From assembly GCA_963978905.1 (NCBI GenBank), contig OZ022260.1:13691725-13755724 (forward strand): a stretch of 64,000 nt of DNA. The letters are read 5' to 3'. The DNA comes from Trichostrongylus colubriformis. Lineage: Eukaryota > Nematoda > Chromadorea > Rhabditida > Trichostrongylidae. The position numbers and the translations under genes are program-made. Every line of letters starts with the position of its first letter. Position 1 is the first letter of the stretch. Below are positions 43,771 through 53,562 of the stretch, piece after piece. The notes below the pieces were generated by a model. The model was given only the letters and a program-made list of their open reading frames with translations. It did not search any database and was not told where the DNA came from.

Positions 43771-44500
43771 GCGTAACATTCGTTTTTAAAGCCTGATATG
43801 TATAGTCACAGTATGGCAGCGAAACGTATAGGAATACTAAAACAGTTCAAAGAAAGTACAGTGAAAGAGTACCTTTGAATAGTTACAGCCAGCGATGGTC
43901 TTTTTTTTTTGATAATGAGGCAAAAAACATGAATGACATTACAAGAACGCTAAGCGATGGGCCAAACACGTAGTCTTTAAAGAACTCCAACTTCTCTTGA
44001 GCAAAGTGAATCATGTAATGGCTTGCAGAAAGTACAGGGCGGTATCTAATCGCCTTCGAACCTCTGACTTTCGTTCTTGATTAATGAAGACTTTCTTGGC
44101 AAATGCTTTCGCATTAGGGCGTCCCCCTGCGGTCCACGAATTTCACCTCTCGCGCAGGGATACGAATGCCCCCGAATTGTCCTTCTAAACACGGAATCAA
44201 GACCGTTGAATGACCACCGTGACTAGACACTAAAAACATTTGCTTATAAAATAGAAATCATGTAAAGTGTGGCCTGCCCAGTAATAGGTGGATAGCGCTG
44301 AATTCGATCGTCGATAGATTGATATGCAGCACTGATTAGAAGGATCACCGAATACTCCTTCGTAGAGGGCTAATTATTGCGACAACTGCACGGTACAAAA
44401 GACAGTTCAGTCACGATCAGTCGCTCCATGATGCGCCACGCATTCAGCTTTCACTCGGCATTATAAAGGTCATCGGAAGCCAGAATCTGGTCTGTCAGAA
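43771..44500. other. no gene seen
   Basis: AT-rich, with no exon or repeat that I can support. Confidence 0.4.
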
Positions 44501-44608
44501 ATGGGAGGTAAATGCAGACAAGAAATGCATCAAAGACTACTGATTGGAGACGAGATTCGTGAGATAACCTATCACATGTCGAACACACTGAGTGGTGGTG
44601 GTGGTAAG
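44501..44608 (+). CDS. candidate first exon
   Basis: From an ATG two bases after TCTGTCAG (a possible trans-splice acceptor), the frame reads MGGKCRQEMHQRLLIGDEIR and ends in a Gly run at donor G|GTAAGG. The exon looks coding. The next 2.3 kb is a train of TTAA elements, and no in-phase second exon was found. No function assigned. Confidence 0.28.
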
Positions 44609-44644
44609 GGCGAATCAATCAAACCACATACGTGGGCCTCAAGT

Positions 44645-45015
44645 ACACCACCGGAAGGGGTAGTTTTGGCTGATTGCGGTGTTCAGTAGTGCAACGGATG
44701 AAAAAGAGCAGCATGAAACGACAAAAAAATGCGGGAAATAGGACACCCTTTTAACTTCTTCTCCTTTGCCCCCTCTACATCACTATTCGCTGTGGGGCAG
44801 ACGCAAACGCCGAGAGCTACACCAGTCCCACCCACGCGGCAACTTCATCAGTGAAGCGCCATATATTGAAGTAATAAGAGACAAAGATCTCAATCGCTCT
44901 TTTTGACGGGAGATTCGCCACTATTTATCTTTACTGGCAATGGGCTCTACTGTATGTATACAGGGGACTTCGTTCCCAGCCTTGCTTTCTTTCACTGACC
45001 CCCTTTCGGTGCCTT
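44645..45015. mobile_element. TTAA-type element, first of a train of five
   Basis: Left end CACCGGAAGGGGTAGTTTTG, right end CCCTTTCGGTGCCT, then TTAA at 45016-45019. It belongs to the first family by its interior (GCTGATTGCGG, TGCGGGAAATAGGACACCC). The left target is eroded. Confidence 0.65.
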
Positions 45016-45019
45016 TTAA

Positions 45020-45757
45020 AGACAGTGTTAGGGGTAATTTGGATTACAGGGAATCCCAAGAGAAAGCATTCACTGAAAAATTACGGGTCTGAAAGGCCGA
45101 TGTATGGCGAAATCTCCCGCAAAAGGCGCCCCCATCCCAAGAGAAAGCATTCACTGAGAAATTACGGGTCTGAAAGGCCGATGTTTGGCTAAATCTCCCG
45201 CAAAAAACGCCCCCTTGAGCTGTGGCGGAGGCGGCCTCATCAGGGCAAGCCGCCTTGATTAGGGCAGCCCGCCTCCTGGCGACGAGCTTCACCCTGATTG
45301 GCTGGGTAGAGAAGCCAAGGCGAGCGGCACGGCTGGGCGCACTTTCGTAAACAGAACGACGCATATCCTTTTATGATCAGCTGATTATCCTTTTTAGTGG
45401 CTTTGATTTTTGCTGCTCACCCGTAGAATCTGTGCGTTTTTCTTTTTTATTCTTCTTTTCTTTTTCATTAATTCTCACTCGATGTCCTCGCTCGTTTTGC
45501 CTTTTAATTTTTTTGTATTGTTTCCACGCTGTTTTTGCGCATTGATTACCTGGATACATGCCAATGGCAGAGTCGTCCGGGCCACCTGTCTGTTGACGGA
45601 ATGGTCGTCCACGTCGAGAATCAGTGGTGGGAAGGGGGTTCTATTCTCAGGTTTTCGGTCATTTACTTACGTTTTTCCTCCGCCGTCGTATCACTGATCA
45701 TCGCGCCCGTCATATTCGCCACTTTTTTCGCACGTCCGATTTTTCACTAACACTGCC
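45020..45757. mobile_element. TTAA-type element (second family), second of the train
   Basis: It starts AGACAGTGTTAGGGGTAATT directly after TTAA 45016-45019 and ends TTTTTCACTAACACTGCC at the TTTAC junction (45758-45761). It is longer than its relatives partly because of the 81-bp internal duplication at 45053-45214. Confidence 0.7.
45053..45214. repeat. 81-bp tandem duplication inside a TTAA element
   Basis: Unit 45053-45133 (ATCCCAAGAGAAAGCATTCA ... GGCGCCCCC) is repeated at 45134-45214 with a handful of changes. Single-copy relatives (33905, 48665) carry only one unit. Confidence 0.85.
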
Positions 45758-45761
45758 TTTA

Positions 45762-46087
45762 CGACACCGGAAAGGGTAAACTTCATAGATTGGAATATGA
45801 AAGTAGGTGTAGTCAGCAGTATAACAGTAGAGAAAGTACGAAATAAAAGGTGAAAAAAAACGAGAACCAGGAACCGCAAATCCTCCTTCTCTCCCGCCCT
45901 TGCATGCAAGTTCCCCAACTGATGAACTGCAAAATGTCACGCCACGCTGCACGATCGTGGTAGGACCCCAAGCAGCGCTTTTTCAATGCGAGTTTCGCTA
46001 CACGCGTCGCTTCGTCTGAGATGGAAGAACTGCTTTCACAAAAGATGTATCCTCACTTTTCACTCTCTCATTACTCCTTCCGGTGGC
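45762..46087. mobile_element. TTAA-type element (first family), third of the train
   Basis: It starts GACACCGGAAAGGGTAAACT at the shared TTTAC junction and ends ACTCCTTCCGGTGGC at TTCAA (46088-46092). The interior matches 21197-21596. Confidence 0.65.
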
Positions 46088-46092
46088 TTCAA

Positions 46093-46439
46093 AGATAGTG
46101 GTGGGGTGATATGAGTAATGGAAACCCCCCTAGTGAGTCATCCAAATGAATGCTATGGATTTAAGACGACTAAATGTGGCGAAATACTCGATGGAAAGGG
46201 AGCGCTCTGAACTCTAAAAGAGCCGCCTTTTCAGCAGCTGCCACTTGTTTTAACAGGGCCCGCCCCTTTCGCTTACAGAGTCCGCCTTCATTTGGAGTCA
46301 GCTGTGGAAAGGTGAACCATTATCGCCTTCTCAACCATTCAATTCAGGTTTTTCTCCACTTTCGCATTGCAAAGCACTTCGACCTTCATTTCCAACTAAC
46401 TTTTCGTATTCGGCCGAACACCCCTAACGCTTAGTGCCT
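46093..46439. mobile_element. TTAA-type element, fourth of the train
   Basis: It starts AGATAGTGGTGGGGTGATAT and ends CACCCCTAACGCTTAGTGCC, with TTAA at 46440-46443. Relative of 35820-36117. Confidence 0.65.
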
Positions 46440-46443
46440 TTAA

Positions 46444-46900
46444 AGACACCAAAAGGGGGTAATTTTGGCTTACGGTAGAACAGACGTAGTGTGGACGAGT
46501 TTGAGTGGCCGCCATTGCACAAACTCGCCAATTTGACTCCTTGGCATGGTGCCAAAAGAAGATATTTCTATTATAATTTTGTTTTTTCTTTTACTTTTTA
46601 CTTTGTTCTTTCTTATATTGTTTCTAGATGTACTTACATGCATGCTAATGTAGTTGGGAATGGCCACTCCACTGCGCTGGGAGTCAGGTGCTACAACTAA
46701 GTTGGCCCACGGCCCGTCTCCCACAGCGGACAACTCGGAACGCCAGTGCGATGATGCGAATGAGGCGCGAATACACACCGCAGCGATGCACTTTTGAGTA
46801 CGGGTTTTTTCACCGATTATCGCTTCTAACCTTCTGCGTTCGTTACGAAATGCTCATTTCTTTGTATGTTTCTCTTGTTTCGGACCTCCTTCCGGTTCCT
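46444..46900. mobile_element. TTAA-flanked element (first family), last of the train
   Basis: TTAA flanks both sides (46440-46443, 46901-46904). Ends AGACACCAAAAGGGGGTAAT and CCTCCTTCCGGTTCCT. It is a near-identical copy of 32551-33009. Confidence 0.8.
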
Positions 46901-46904
46901 TTAA

Positions 46905-47290
46905 GATGCCTGCCAGCAAAAGATGTGCTCATGCGAGAATCCCTTGCTTCAAACACAGAGGATTGAGCTCCTGAAGGTGTTTAGAAAGAGATACTACGCT
47001 AGAAAAAGAATGCAGGACGCAGATGGATCAATCATTTCTTGTATTCCGAATAGATCTGCTTCGAAACAAACCCTCTTAATAAATGAATGTTATCACACAA
47101 ATCCATCTTACAAATCGAATCTGATATGCTTCACAAATACAAAGGTTTGAGTTTTCAGCTTCAGTTCGCTTTTCATTGGGAGACATTATTCCAGGTGAAT
47201 TCTGGTGAATATCCGTTTCCAGTGGCAACCATAGAAAGTGAAAGAAAAATTGTAATTTTCCAAAAAGATCCTATTGAGCTTTCCTGAGAA
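46905..47290 (+). other. two overlapping open frames, possible exon
   Basis: After TCAAACACAG (46965) a frame reads RIELLKVFRKRYYARKRMQD onwards; another, from 47087, ends at TGA 47287 (FPVATIESERKIVIFQKDP). Both look partly protein-like, but neither joins the exon at 44501-44608 in phase. Possibly a broken gene or transposon relic. Confidence 0.22.
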
Positions 47291-47506
47291 AAGACCACTG
47301 TCAGAAATGTAGCGGCTGAGGCGGAAGTTGTCTACATATGTCGAGGAATTACAGGCGTAATTCATAAGCTGCTCAAAGGGGCTGGCGCCTTCTTTGGCTT
47401 TGTATAATATAGGCTAAGCGGATTTTTAGATCTGTGAAGAGTATCAGTGTAATAACACTAACTGTGCTCCCGTACAAAACCGGCTTCAAACACAAAAATT
47501 CCATGA

Positions 47507-48005
47507 TCCGTCTTAAACGCACATTCCAGGATTACTGGGATATCACATCCCCTGCCGTGGATGGATAGTTCGACCCAAGCCGCGTAGGCTGTACCTTACC
47601 GAGGCGTGGATGTCAGTTCCTGGAGCGTGTAGAGCCAAAGAATCTAGCGTAACAGCTCGGCTCCGCCCACCCAAGCCGGGGGCGCGCTGCAAGTGTTCCG
47701 GTGCCTAGTGTGGGGTCAGGTCACTCAGTAGTGGGTTAACTTCATGAGGCGATTGGTTTACTGCCAATTTCAAGATCTCGGCTGGTAGCTGGTCTACCTA
47801 TGTCAAAGATAAGAGTCGAAGAGTAAAGGCAGACCTCTGGCTGGGGTGGGCGGGGCCGAGCTGTTGCGCTAGATTCTTTGGCTCTGCACGCTCCAGGAAC
47901 TAACACCCACGCCTCGGTAAAGGTACAGCTTACGTGGCTTGGGTCGAACTATCCATCCACGGCAGGAGATGTGATATCCTGATAATCCTGCAATGTGCCT
48001 TTAAA
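47507..48005. mobile_element. foldback element of about 500 bp
   Basis: Arms at about 47507-47675 and 47838-48005 are inverted copies at 85-90% identity by eye: TGCCGTGGATGGATAGTTCG, then CCAAAGAATCTAGCG, then CCCGCCCACC on the left, inverted on the right. A loop of about 160 bp separates them. The outer end resembles the TTAA families (CCTTTAAAC). Confidence 0.7.
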
Positions 48006-48436
48006 CGTCTTCTCAACATTTTATCCGGGTGGGGGGAAATCCGCCAAAAAAAATCGCGTGGCCGCCCGCGGCGAGCGGCTCGGAAATCGCGTGGCCGCCC
48101 GCGGCGAGCGGCTCGGCTGGTGCGAGTACCAGTGGCAGGGGATGGCAGCCTTCAAGCGAGACAGTGTGGCAAAGGTGGAAGAGGCAGGGTGGCGTGGCTG
48201 GAGGAGACAGCGTGGCATGGCTGGAGTGCAGAAAAGACGCAGCCACGCTCTGCCGGGCTCCCAAGAGCAAAATCGATTCGCAAGTCGTACTGGTGGCGCC
48301 GCGAGTGCGACGCCGCTGACGCGATTTTTTGGCGGATTTCCCCCCACCCGAACTATCCATCCACGGCAGGAGATGTGATATCCTGATAATCCTGCAATGT
48401 GCCTTTAAACTTACACATCTTCTCAACATTTTATCC
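47946..48436. repeat. 80-bp direct repeats bracketing a Mutator-like element
   Basis: The stretch 47946-48026 (from AACTATCCATCCACGGCAGG to CTCAACATTTTATCC) recurs at 48350-48436 with a 6-bp insertion, TTACAC. Between the two lies the element 48027-48349. The repeat covers the outer arm of the foldback element plus about 21 bp beyond it. Confidence 0.8.
48027..48349. mobile_element. Mutator-like miniature element
   Basis: It starts GGGTGGGGGGAAATCCGCCA and ends with the inverse TGGCGGATTTCCCCCCACCC, followed inward by GCGTGGCCGCCCGCGGCGAG (two tandem 33-bp units at 48052-48117). All frames over the GC-rich interior are open for 100-150 codons, but the translations are low-complexity and not genes. 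No 9-bp target duplication is seen; instead 80-bp direct repeats flank it. Confidence 0.7.
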
Positions 48437-48664
48437 CATCCTTAGCTCCTCACGGAGCTCTTCACACGTTTGCTTAGAGCATGAGCTCCATATGAGCACA
48501 AAGTTTTACTGTGATTGGTTACTAATGTTATTTGTAGCGACTTCAGAAATGACAGCGTTGACTTTGGCCGTTTTGGTAGATGAATTTTGGAAGGTCATAA
48601 ATCTGCTCCAACACAATTGTTTAAGACCAAACAAAAACGATTAGATTTAGCTCACTTTTTTTAA
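48437..48664. other. no gene seen
   Basis: Unique-looking DNA without an exon. Confidence 0.4.
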
Positions 48665-49216
48665 ACACAGTGACAAGAATAATGTGGGTGATAATGAATC
48701 CCAAAAGGAGTCACTCACTGGAAAATTACGGGTCCAAAAGGCTTGTGTATGGCGAAGCAAGCGCGGCAGGCGCTCTCTTGAGCTTGGCGGAGAGAGCCTC
48801 ATCAGGGCGCCGGACGACGGGACGGGGCTTTTACTAGGAGGCCTTGCCCACCCGACAGAGAATGGGGTAGGGCCTTTGAGCAAGCACTCGCCTGATAAGG
48901 GTCGCATGCAAAGTTTCACGCGATGAAGTGAGAATTCGGCTAAGATACAGTTCCCCCAATTTCGGCCGAGTGGGGTGGGCCTCCGAGAAAAAGCCCCGTC
49001 CCGTCGTTCGCCGCGGTTGGGAAAGGAGAGTGGGACTGTTTACGTTACTTTCTGTTCCTACAGTGCGTCTTCGACCGTGGCGGACGACGGGGTGAGCACT
49101 TGCTCGGAGGCCCCGCCCACCCAGCAGAGAATTTGGGGTGCATGCGGCTCTTATTAGGCAAATACAACATAACTATATGGGTAACAGAAGAACTCATTTC
49201 TCCGCGGAAGATCCCT
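48665..49216. mobile_element. chimeric TTAA element (second family left, third family right)
   Basis: After TTAA 48661-48664 the left part follows the second family (ATAATGTGGGTGATAATGAA, AAATTACGGGTCCAAAAGGC). From about 48800 it becomes the third family (GGACGACGGGACGGGGCTTT, GATAAGGGTCGCATGCAAAG, AGAATTCGGCTAAGATACAG) and ends near CGGAAGATCCCTCCAAAG. Confidence 0.6.
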
Positions 49217-49736
49217 CCAAAGTGGCACTCGTGCCTACTACCTTGAGAACTTTACGCCAGCGATGTTACAGGCATGAGGAGCTTGCAAAAGATACCCGTT
49301 CTTACATCTCAGTAAAAAGGGATGAGATTTTCCATGCTTAGAAATCACCGAAGAGAGTTAACCGAAGAATCAGCAAGGAGCACCATCATGGAGAGAAGCA
49401 CCTCGCCTTGAGTCATCACTTTATTATCTTTCTCGGCAAACAAAATCACATCTACTAAAACGTCCACGAAACAGTGAAGCGGAAGTAAAACGCCCATCCA
49501 AGCGTAGCATGATTTCGTCACAACGAGCATACTACAAAAAATCGCACGACAAATCGAAATATGAGAAATTCCACAGAATTTGCTGCCCATTTTTAGAAAT
49601 GATTTACGAAGACGCGTACTTAGAATGGGGCCCGACAGTCTCTTAAAATAGAATAAAGTCAAAGGCAGTAATAGGGGTAGCTTGGACCGTATACGAAAGG
49701 GCGATCAAATATCAAAGTCCGGTGCTTATTGTTATA
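49217..49736. other. no firm gene; 105-codon minus frame
   Basis: The minus frame 49662-49345 includes MGSKFCGISHISICR and a hydrophobic stretch with Cys and Val, ending at TGA. It has no splice context or recognised family; chance or a small membrane protein. Confidence 0.25.
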
Positions 49737-50623
49737 TTAGGTTGATTCATAATAAATCGGACAAATGGTAGTATTGATTTCTAGAGATCATAACTCAGCA
49801 ACGAGTTAACGAAAATGGAGGCGCGAGGTACCGTTGGAATGAGTATGAAAAGCTCTTCAAAGTACCGCAGAATAATCACTCCAAAGTAGTTTAATTCCGC
49901 TAGCATGCCGCACGATTTCAAGCCGTCCAGAGACCGCACCAGCAAAGTCATACTATTTATATCGCTATCTGGCCAGGAACCCACGGATATCGGCAGACGT
50001 CTGATAGAAGTTCACAAGGAGCATGCCCCTGCCGGAAGTACAGTGTACTTGTGGCATTCGAAGTTTGCGTCAGGCGACTATTCCATCGAAGACAAAAACC
50101 GCGGTTGGTGGAGCGTACACGGCGTAGAGTACTGGGAGCTGCTCGATGAAGGTACAACAGTATCCGCCGACGTCTGCGTTCGTCAATTACGAGAACTGAA
50201 GGCCAATGTCCAAAGTTCGCTACGGCGGCGGTCACATGTCTACTTCCAGCACGACAACGCGAGACCGCACATTGCAAGATCGACCAAGGCCGAGCTGCTG
50301 TCGTACAGTTGGACCGTACTTCTATACCCACCGTACTCCCCAGACCTGGCCCCTTCAGATTTCCACCTTTTCTCCCACAGCCAACCCCACCTGGACGGCC
50401 AAGACTTCAAAACTCGCGACGACCTCAAGAGGCACTCGGCAGCTTCTTCGAGCTCCAGCCTCCGGCCTTTTGGAGCAAGGGCATCCATGATCTGCCTAAC
50501 CCGTGGCAGAAGGTCATCGATAAAGACGGAGCATATTTCAAGTGAATCCCAGTTGTCGTTAAAAAGTTGTACGACAATGATTAAAATTTGTCAATTTTTC
50601 CGATTTATTATGAGTCAACCTAA
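49737..50623 (+). mobile_element. internally deleted mariner, copy A
   Basis: Ends TTAGGTTGATTCATAATAAA and the inverse TTTATTATGAGTCAACCTAA form 25-bp inverted repeats with one mismatch. TA lies on the left (49735-49736) and CA on the right. At 887 bp it is about 0.4 kb shorter than a full mariner. It shares its deletion junction with copy B at 54786-55687. Confidence 0.88.
49905..50545 (+). pseudogene. mariner transposase, deletion derivative
   Basis: The frame starts near ATG 49905. An N-terminal helix-turn-helix part (TVYLWHSKFASGDYSIEDKN) is joined directly to GWWSVHGVEYWELLDEGT, which in complete mariners lies well over 100 residues later. The lost part carries the first catalytic aspartate. 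The second (FQHDNARPH) and third (PPYSPDLAPSDFH) remain. Downstream of DDLK the frame shifts; the proper C-terminus (IHDLPNPWQKVIDKDG) continues in another frame to 50545. Inactive. Confidence 0.85.
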
Positions 50624-50717
50624 CAGTATGGAATTTAAGAATGTGCGGCCAAAAACCGAGAAATAATTTTCTTTTCCCCATATTTCCATATTTCGAAGGG
50701 GTGGGGGGACAACGTTA

Positions 50718-51109
50718 GAGACACCAGTAGGGGTGAAGAAAAAGTTAGATTTTCGAAAACATGAAAGTGATCAGGAGAAAGTGAGAACTATGAAGAGGTG
50801 TTGTGTGGCGAAACTCACATCTGAAAAGCGCGGCTTGGGGTCTTTTTACGGCCTTGCAGCACAGCGGTAGTTCTGCCGTGCATCCGTCGGGGGAGTTGTC
50901 GGTGGGCTCAGGGCAATGTTCGCGGCCGGCTGATTTAGCCTCTCGCCCGTCTGCAATCAACCCCGCCTAGTGTCGCAGAGGAACGCGAAAAAGAAGGGGA
51001 AGGGTAATATTTCTCGAGTTTTTCGCCATTTTATTCCATTCTTTTTTTCATTGTTGCACTGTTTAGCAACCCGTATTCCACAACCAGACAAATTTATCCC
51101 TCCCGGCGT
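50718..51109. mobile_element. TTAA-type miniature element, diverged
   Basis: Left GAGACACCAGTAGGGGTGAA and right TTATCCCTCCCGGCGTC, with TTAG/CTAA edges. The interior is shared with 62124-62532 (ACTCACATCTGAAAAGCGCG, GCTTGGGGTC). Confidence 0.55.
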
Positions 51110-51523
51110 CTAAAGAAGGACTCGGCCATGTCAGAAACGACTTGTATTCTGTCCTCCAAAGCTCAGCAGTGCTCTTTCACCGAGGATTTCACCACATATA
51201 TTCAATTTAGATCCCTAGCTTTCGTTTGGCTGGCTCACTTCGGGCGTTCTCACTACCCACATCACTCCCACCACTATCTTTATGGAACGATCACCATATA
51301 GTCCGACTGCTAGCTTTATTATGCTACAGCGCTCGCCAAGAAATCGAAAGTGAGGCACATCCTCGGTGTCTCCACATTATTTTTTCATTTACTAGCACAC
51401 ATTTACCAACCATACTCCTCTAGGGCGGGAGGGGGGGGGGTTGAAGAATTGATACAAAAATACCAGCTGTGTCCAGACACCGAATCTTGCAATATCGTCT
51501 AGTCCACAACACCAGACCAGTAT
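51110..51523. other. no gene seen
   Basis: A G-run at 51429-51439 and pyrimidine-rich DNA; no exon supported. Confidence 0.4.
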
Positions 51524-51694
51524 GGCCGCGTTCATACTTTGCGGTGCCGGCGGCGGGGCGTGGGTTTGTGTCTCTGCGTCCATGCCTATGCCACCCTGTC
51601 TCGCTTTCTGCGTCTCTGCACCTCCTCCGTGCCACTCTGCCTCGTAGCCTGTGAACGCAGCCACTCCCTGCCCGCGGAAAGTATGGATGCGACC
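51524..51694. mobile_element. GGCCGC-ended MITE (TAA-type relative)
   Basis: GGCCGCGTTCATACTTTGCG on the left and GGAAAGTATGGATGCGACC on the right are inverted. The body (GTGTCTCTGCG, GCCACTCTGCCTCG, GTGAACGCAG) is the inverse of 22605-22782 and is also seen around 52625-52990. Confidence 0.65.
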
Positions 51695-52624
51695 CATGTC
51701 TGCGAAAATGTTACCGATTCCGATCAACTTGTTTGACAGTTGCACTTCAGAGCAATTGGATTATTTCTTTATCCAGTAATGTCTAGTCCTCAACAATGTC
51801 CTTTACAGAGTACGGATATCGCGTGCGCTCTGTCTTTTTCAGCGTTATGTCACTGGATTGGACTTGTCTTGAAGACTGAATTTCTTCGATGAGCGATAGT
51901 GAAGGTCACCCAAAGAGTACAGTATGCTGCGTGGCTGAGATAGATGGACAAGAAAGGCGGTAGAAATTAATGTTTTCCGTAGAGTTTCTTCGCGTAAAGG
52001 GATACTTGTCGTGAAGTTATGAGCTCATCATCCATGTGAAGCAGCTGCTTCACCTAGGACTTTCGGGTGTGTGGCGAATGGTCGAATTTTCGCGTCGCAG
52101 CGTCGCATTCGCGACGTCGTCACAACGACTTGCCGCCGCCCTCGGAAATTTCACGCAGGATGCAATGGGCTGATACCGTGAGGGACCTTTACAGATTGTA
52201 GGTTGGAAGCATCAGAAGTTCGTCTATGTTGTGGTTGCTGCTGTTCTAAGAGATAACTACAAACAACTCGCACTCGCCGTGGCGCTCGCCACGCGAAAAT
52301 TCAGCCAATCGTCACATACCCAGGATTTTCAGATCGAGAATAGTGACATTCATACGGAGGGCTACTTGAACGGTTGTTGAAACGGCAATGAAGATAGAAG
52401 ACACCTTGTAATCTCAACAACTGAAGAATCAAAAAAAAAGAAAGTGGCGCTGTGAAAAACGTGTTGTCTCTCTCATGCATAGCCTAGAGATCAAACCTCT
52501 GTTCGAATTTCGACGCGGTCAACCGAGCAATCTAATCGTCCGGGTTAGGACACCACGGCATAATTAATCATGCTCCTTCCTGTACGAAGTAGATCGCTGC
52601 TTTGTTAGGCGCCCTCATCGCGCG
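51695..52624. other. no gene; tRNA-like stretch near 52490-52560 (-)
   Basis: On the minus strand at 52560-52490, A-box-like TAGATTGCTCGGTTGACC and a T-arm-like AGAGGTTTGATCTCT occur in tRNA order. The acceptor stem does not close, so this is a tRNA pseudogene or SINE head at best. A short block at 52090-52180 (GCAGCGTCGCATTCGCGACG, GACTTGCCGCC, then ACCGTGAGGGACC) looks like a Mutator-like element fragment. Confidence 0.3.
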
Positions 52625-52990
52625 TTATGCACCGGAGGGCGTGGCTACCTACACAGGCAGCGAGGCAGAGTGACGGGTGGGGTCCACGAGGTCGAATTTC
52701 CGCTTTGCGGCGGTGCACTCGCGGCGCCCTCGTACGACTCGCCGTATCGATTGCCTCTGGTCGCCCGGCCGAGCGTGACTGCGTCACGTCTGCGCTTTCC
52801 ACTCATGCCACACTGCCTCGCTGGAAGGCTGCCATGCCCTGCCACTGGCACTCGCACCCGCCGTGCCGCTCATCGCGCGCGGCCGCGCGGAATTCGACCT
52901 CGTGGACCCCACCTCAGAGTGACAGGCGGATACACAGAGACACGCGACCACGCGACCACACCCTGCCGCCGCAGGACAGTAATATTGCAC
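52625..52990. mobile_element. MITE body interrupted by a Mutator-like element
   Basis: Outer parts GGCAGCGAGGCAGAGTGAC (left) and GATACACAGAGACACGCGAC with CACCCTGCCGCC (right) match the family of 22605-22782 and 51524-51694. The inner 240 bp is a separate insertion (52675-52914). Confidence 0.6.
52675..52914. mobile_element. Mutator-like miniature element with 9-bp duplication
   Basis: It starts GGGTGGGGTCCACGAGGTCG with the inverse ending CGACCTCGTGGACCCCACCT. The 9-bp repeat CAGAGTGAC flanks it at 52666-52674 and 52915-52923. Interior modules GCGGCGCCCTCGTACGACTC and GCGCGGCCGCGCGGAATTC are typical of the group. Long frames over it are not genes. Confidence 0.82.
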
Positions 52991-53192
52991 CCTTGTCACA
53001 TCGCGATGTCAGTCAATGGCCCTCTGACGCAGCTCAAAAAATGCAGAACAAATTGCATCCGTTTAGTATGTGGTTGATAGAACTGGTGGCAACCACGTGC
53101 TCTGTATCCTTGTTGTTCGTTCTTCATCCAACTAACCTCTTTTCCGCCTTTTCAGCCTAGTTTTACCGCAGATCCTTTTTAACACATAAATA

Positions 53193-53562
53193 ATGTCTGT
53201 TGTGGAAGATAAGTACAAGGACCTCAAAGTGAGCGTTCCAAGCGATTTTTTTCTGTAATTTCTCCACTGTATAGCCACCTAGAGACATTGCTTTTGTAAC
53301 TGAATGCTATGACCCTGACAAGGTTGTCGTCAAGTAAGTCTCTAATAGAAGCAAGGTCAAGCTAATTCTCTGACTCTAACCTCATGCCGGCGCTCGCAAG
53401 TTATCGTATCAGCAAAATACTCACAGAAAACTTGCTTCGATTTTGAATTTAGAAAACAAACTTTTCAGGAAATTATTGCCCCCCCCCCCCTACTCAAGAA
53501 ATCGATATGTATCCCAACAAAAGACGTCAACAACTCCTAAGTTTAAGGAAAGATGCAGGTAA
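53193..53562 (+). CDS. candidate three-exon gene for a 62-residue protein
   Basis: Exons 53193-53228, 53275-53333 and 53469-53562 join in phase, ending at TAA 53560-53562. Donors AAA|GTGAGC and AA|GTAAGT and acceptors ACTGTATAG and CTTTTCAG are good nematode sites; the introns are 46 and 135 bp. CCTTTTCAG lies about 34 bp before the ATG and could be a trans-splice acceptor. The protein starts MSVVEDKYKDLKPPRDIAFV, then has TECYDPDKVVVKK, a four-proline run and a basic tail. There is no signal peptide or membrane segment, and no family is recognised. The 12-C run at 53479-53490 makes the third-exon frame sensitive to sequencing error. Moderate confidence, because all splice signals and phases agree. 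Confidence 0.45.

Noticed and set aside
47934..48386. 150-codon and overlapping frames in five directions
   Set aside because: GC-rich interior and ends of a Mutator-like element; translations are low-complexity.
52627..53160. 177-codon plus frame
   Set aside because: It covers nested miniature elements and ends inside the region before the small gene at 53193.
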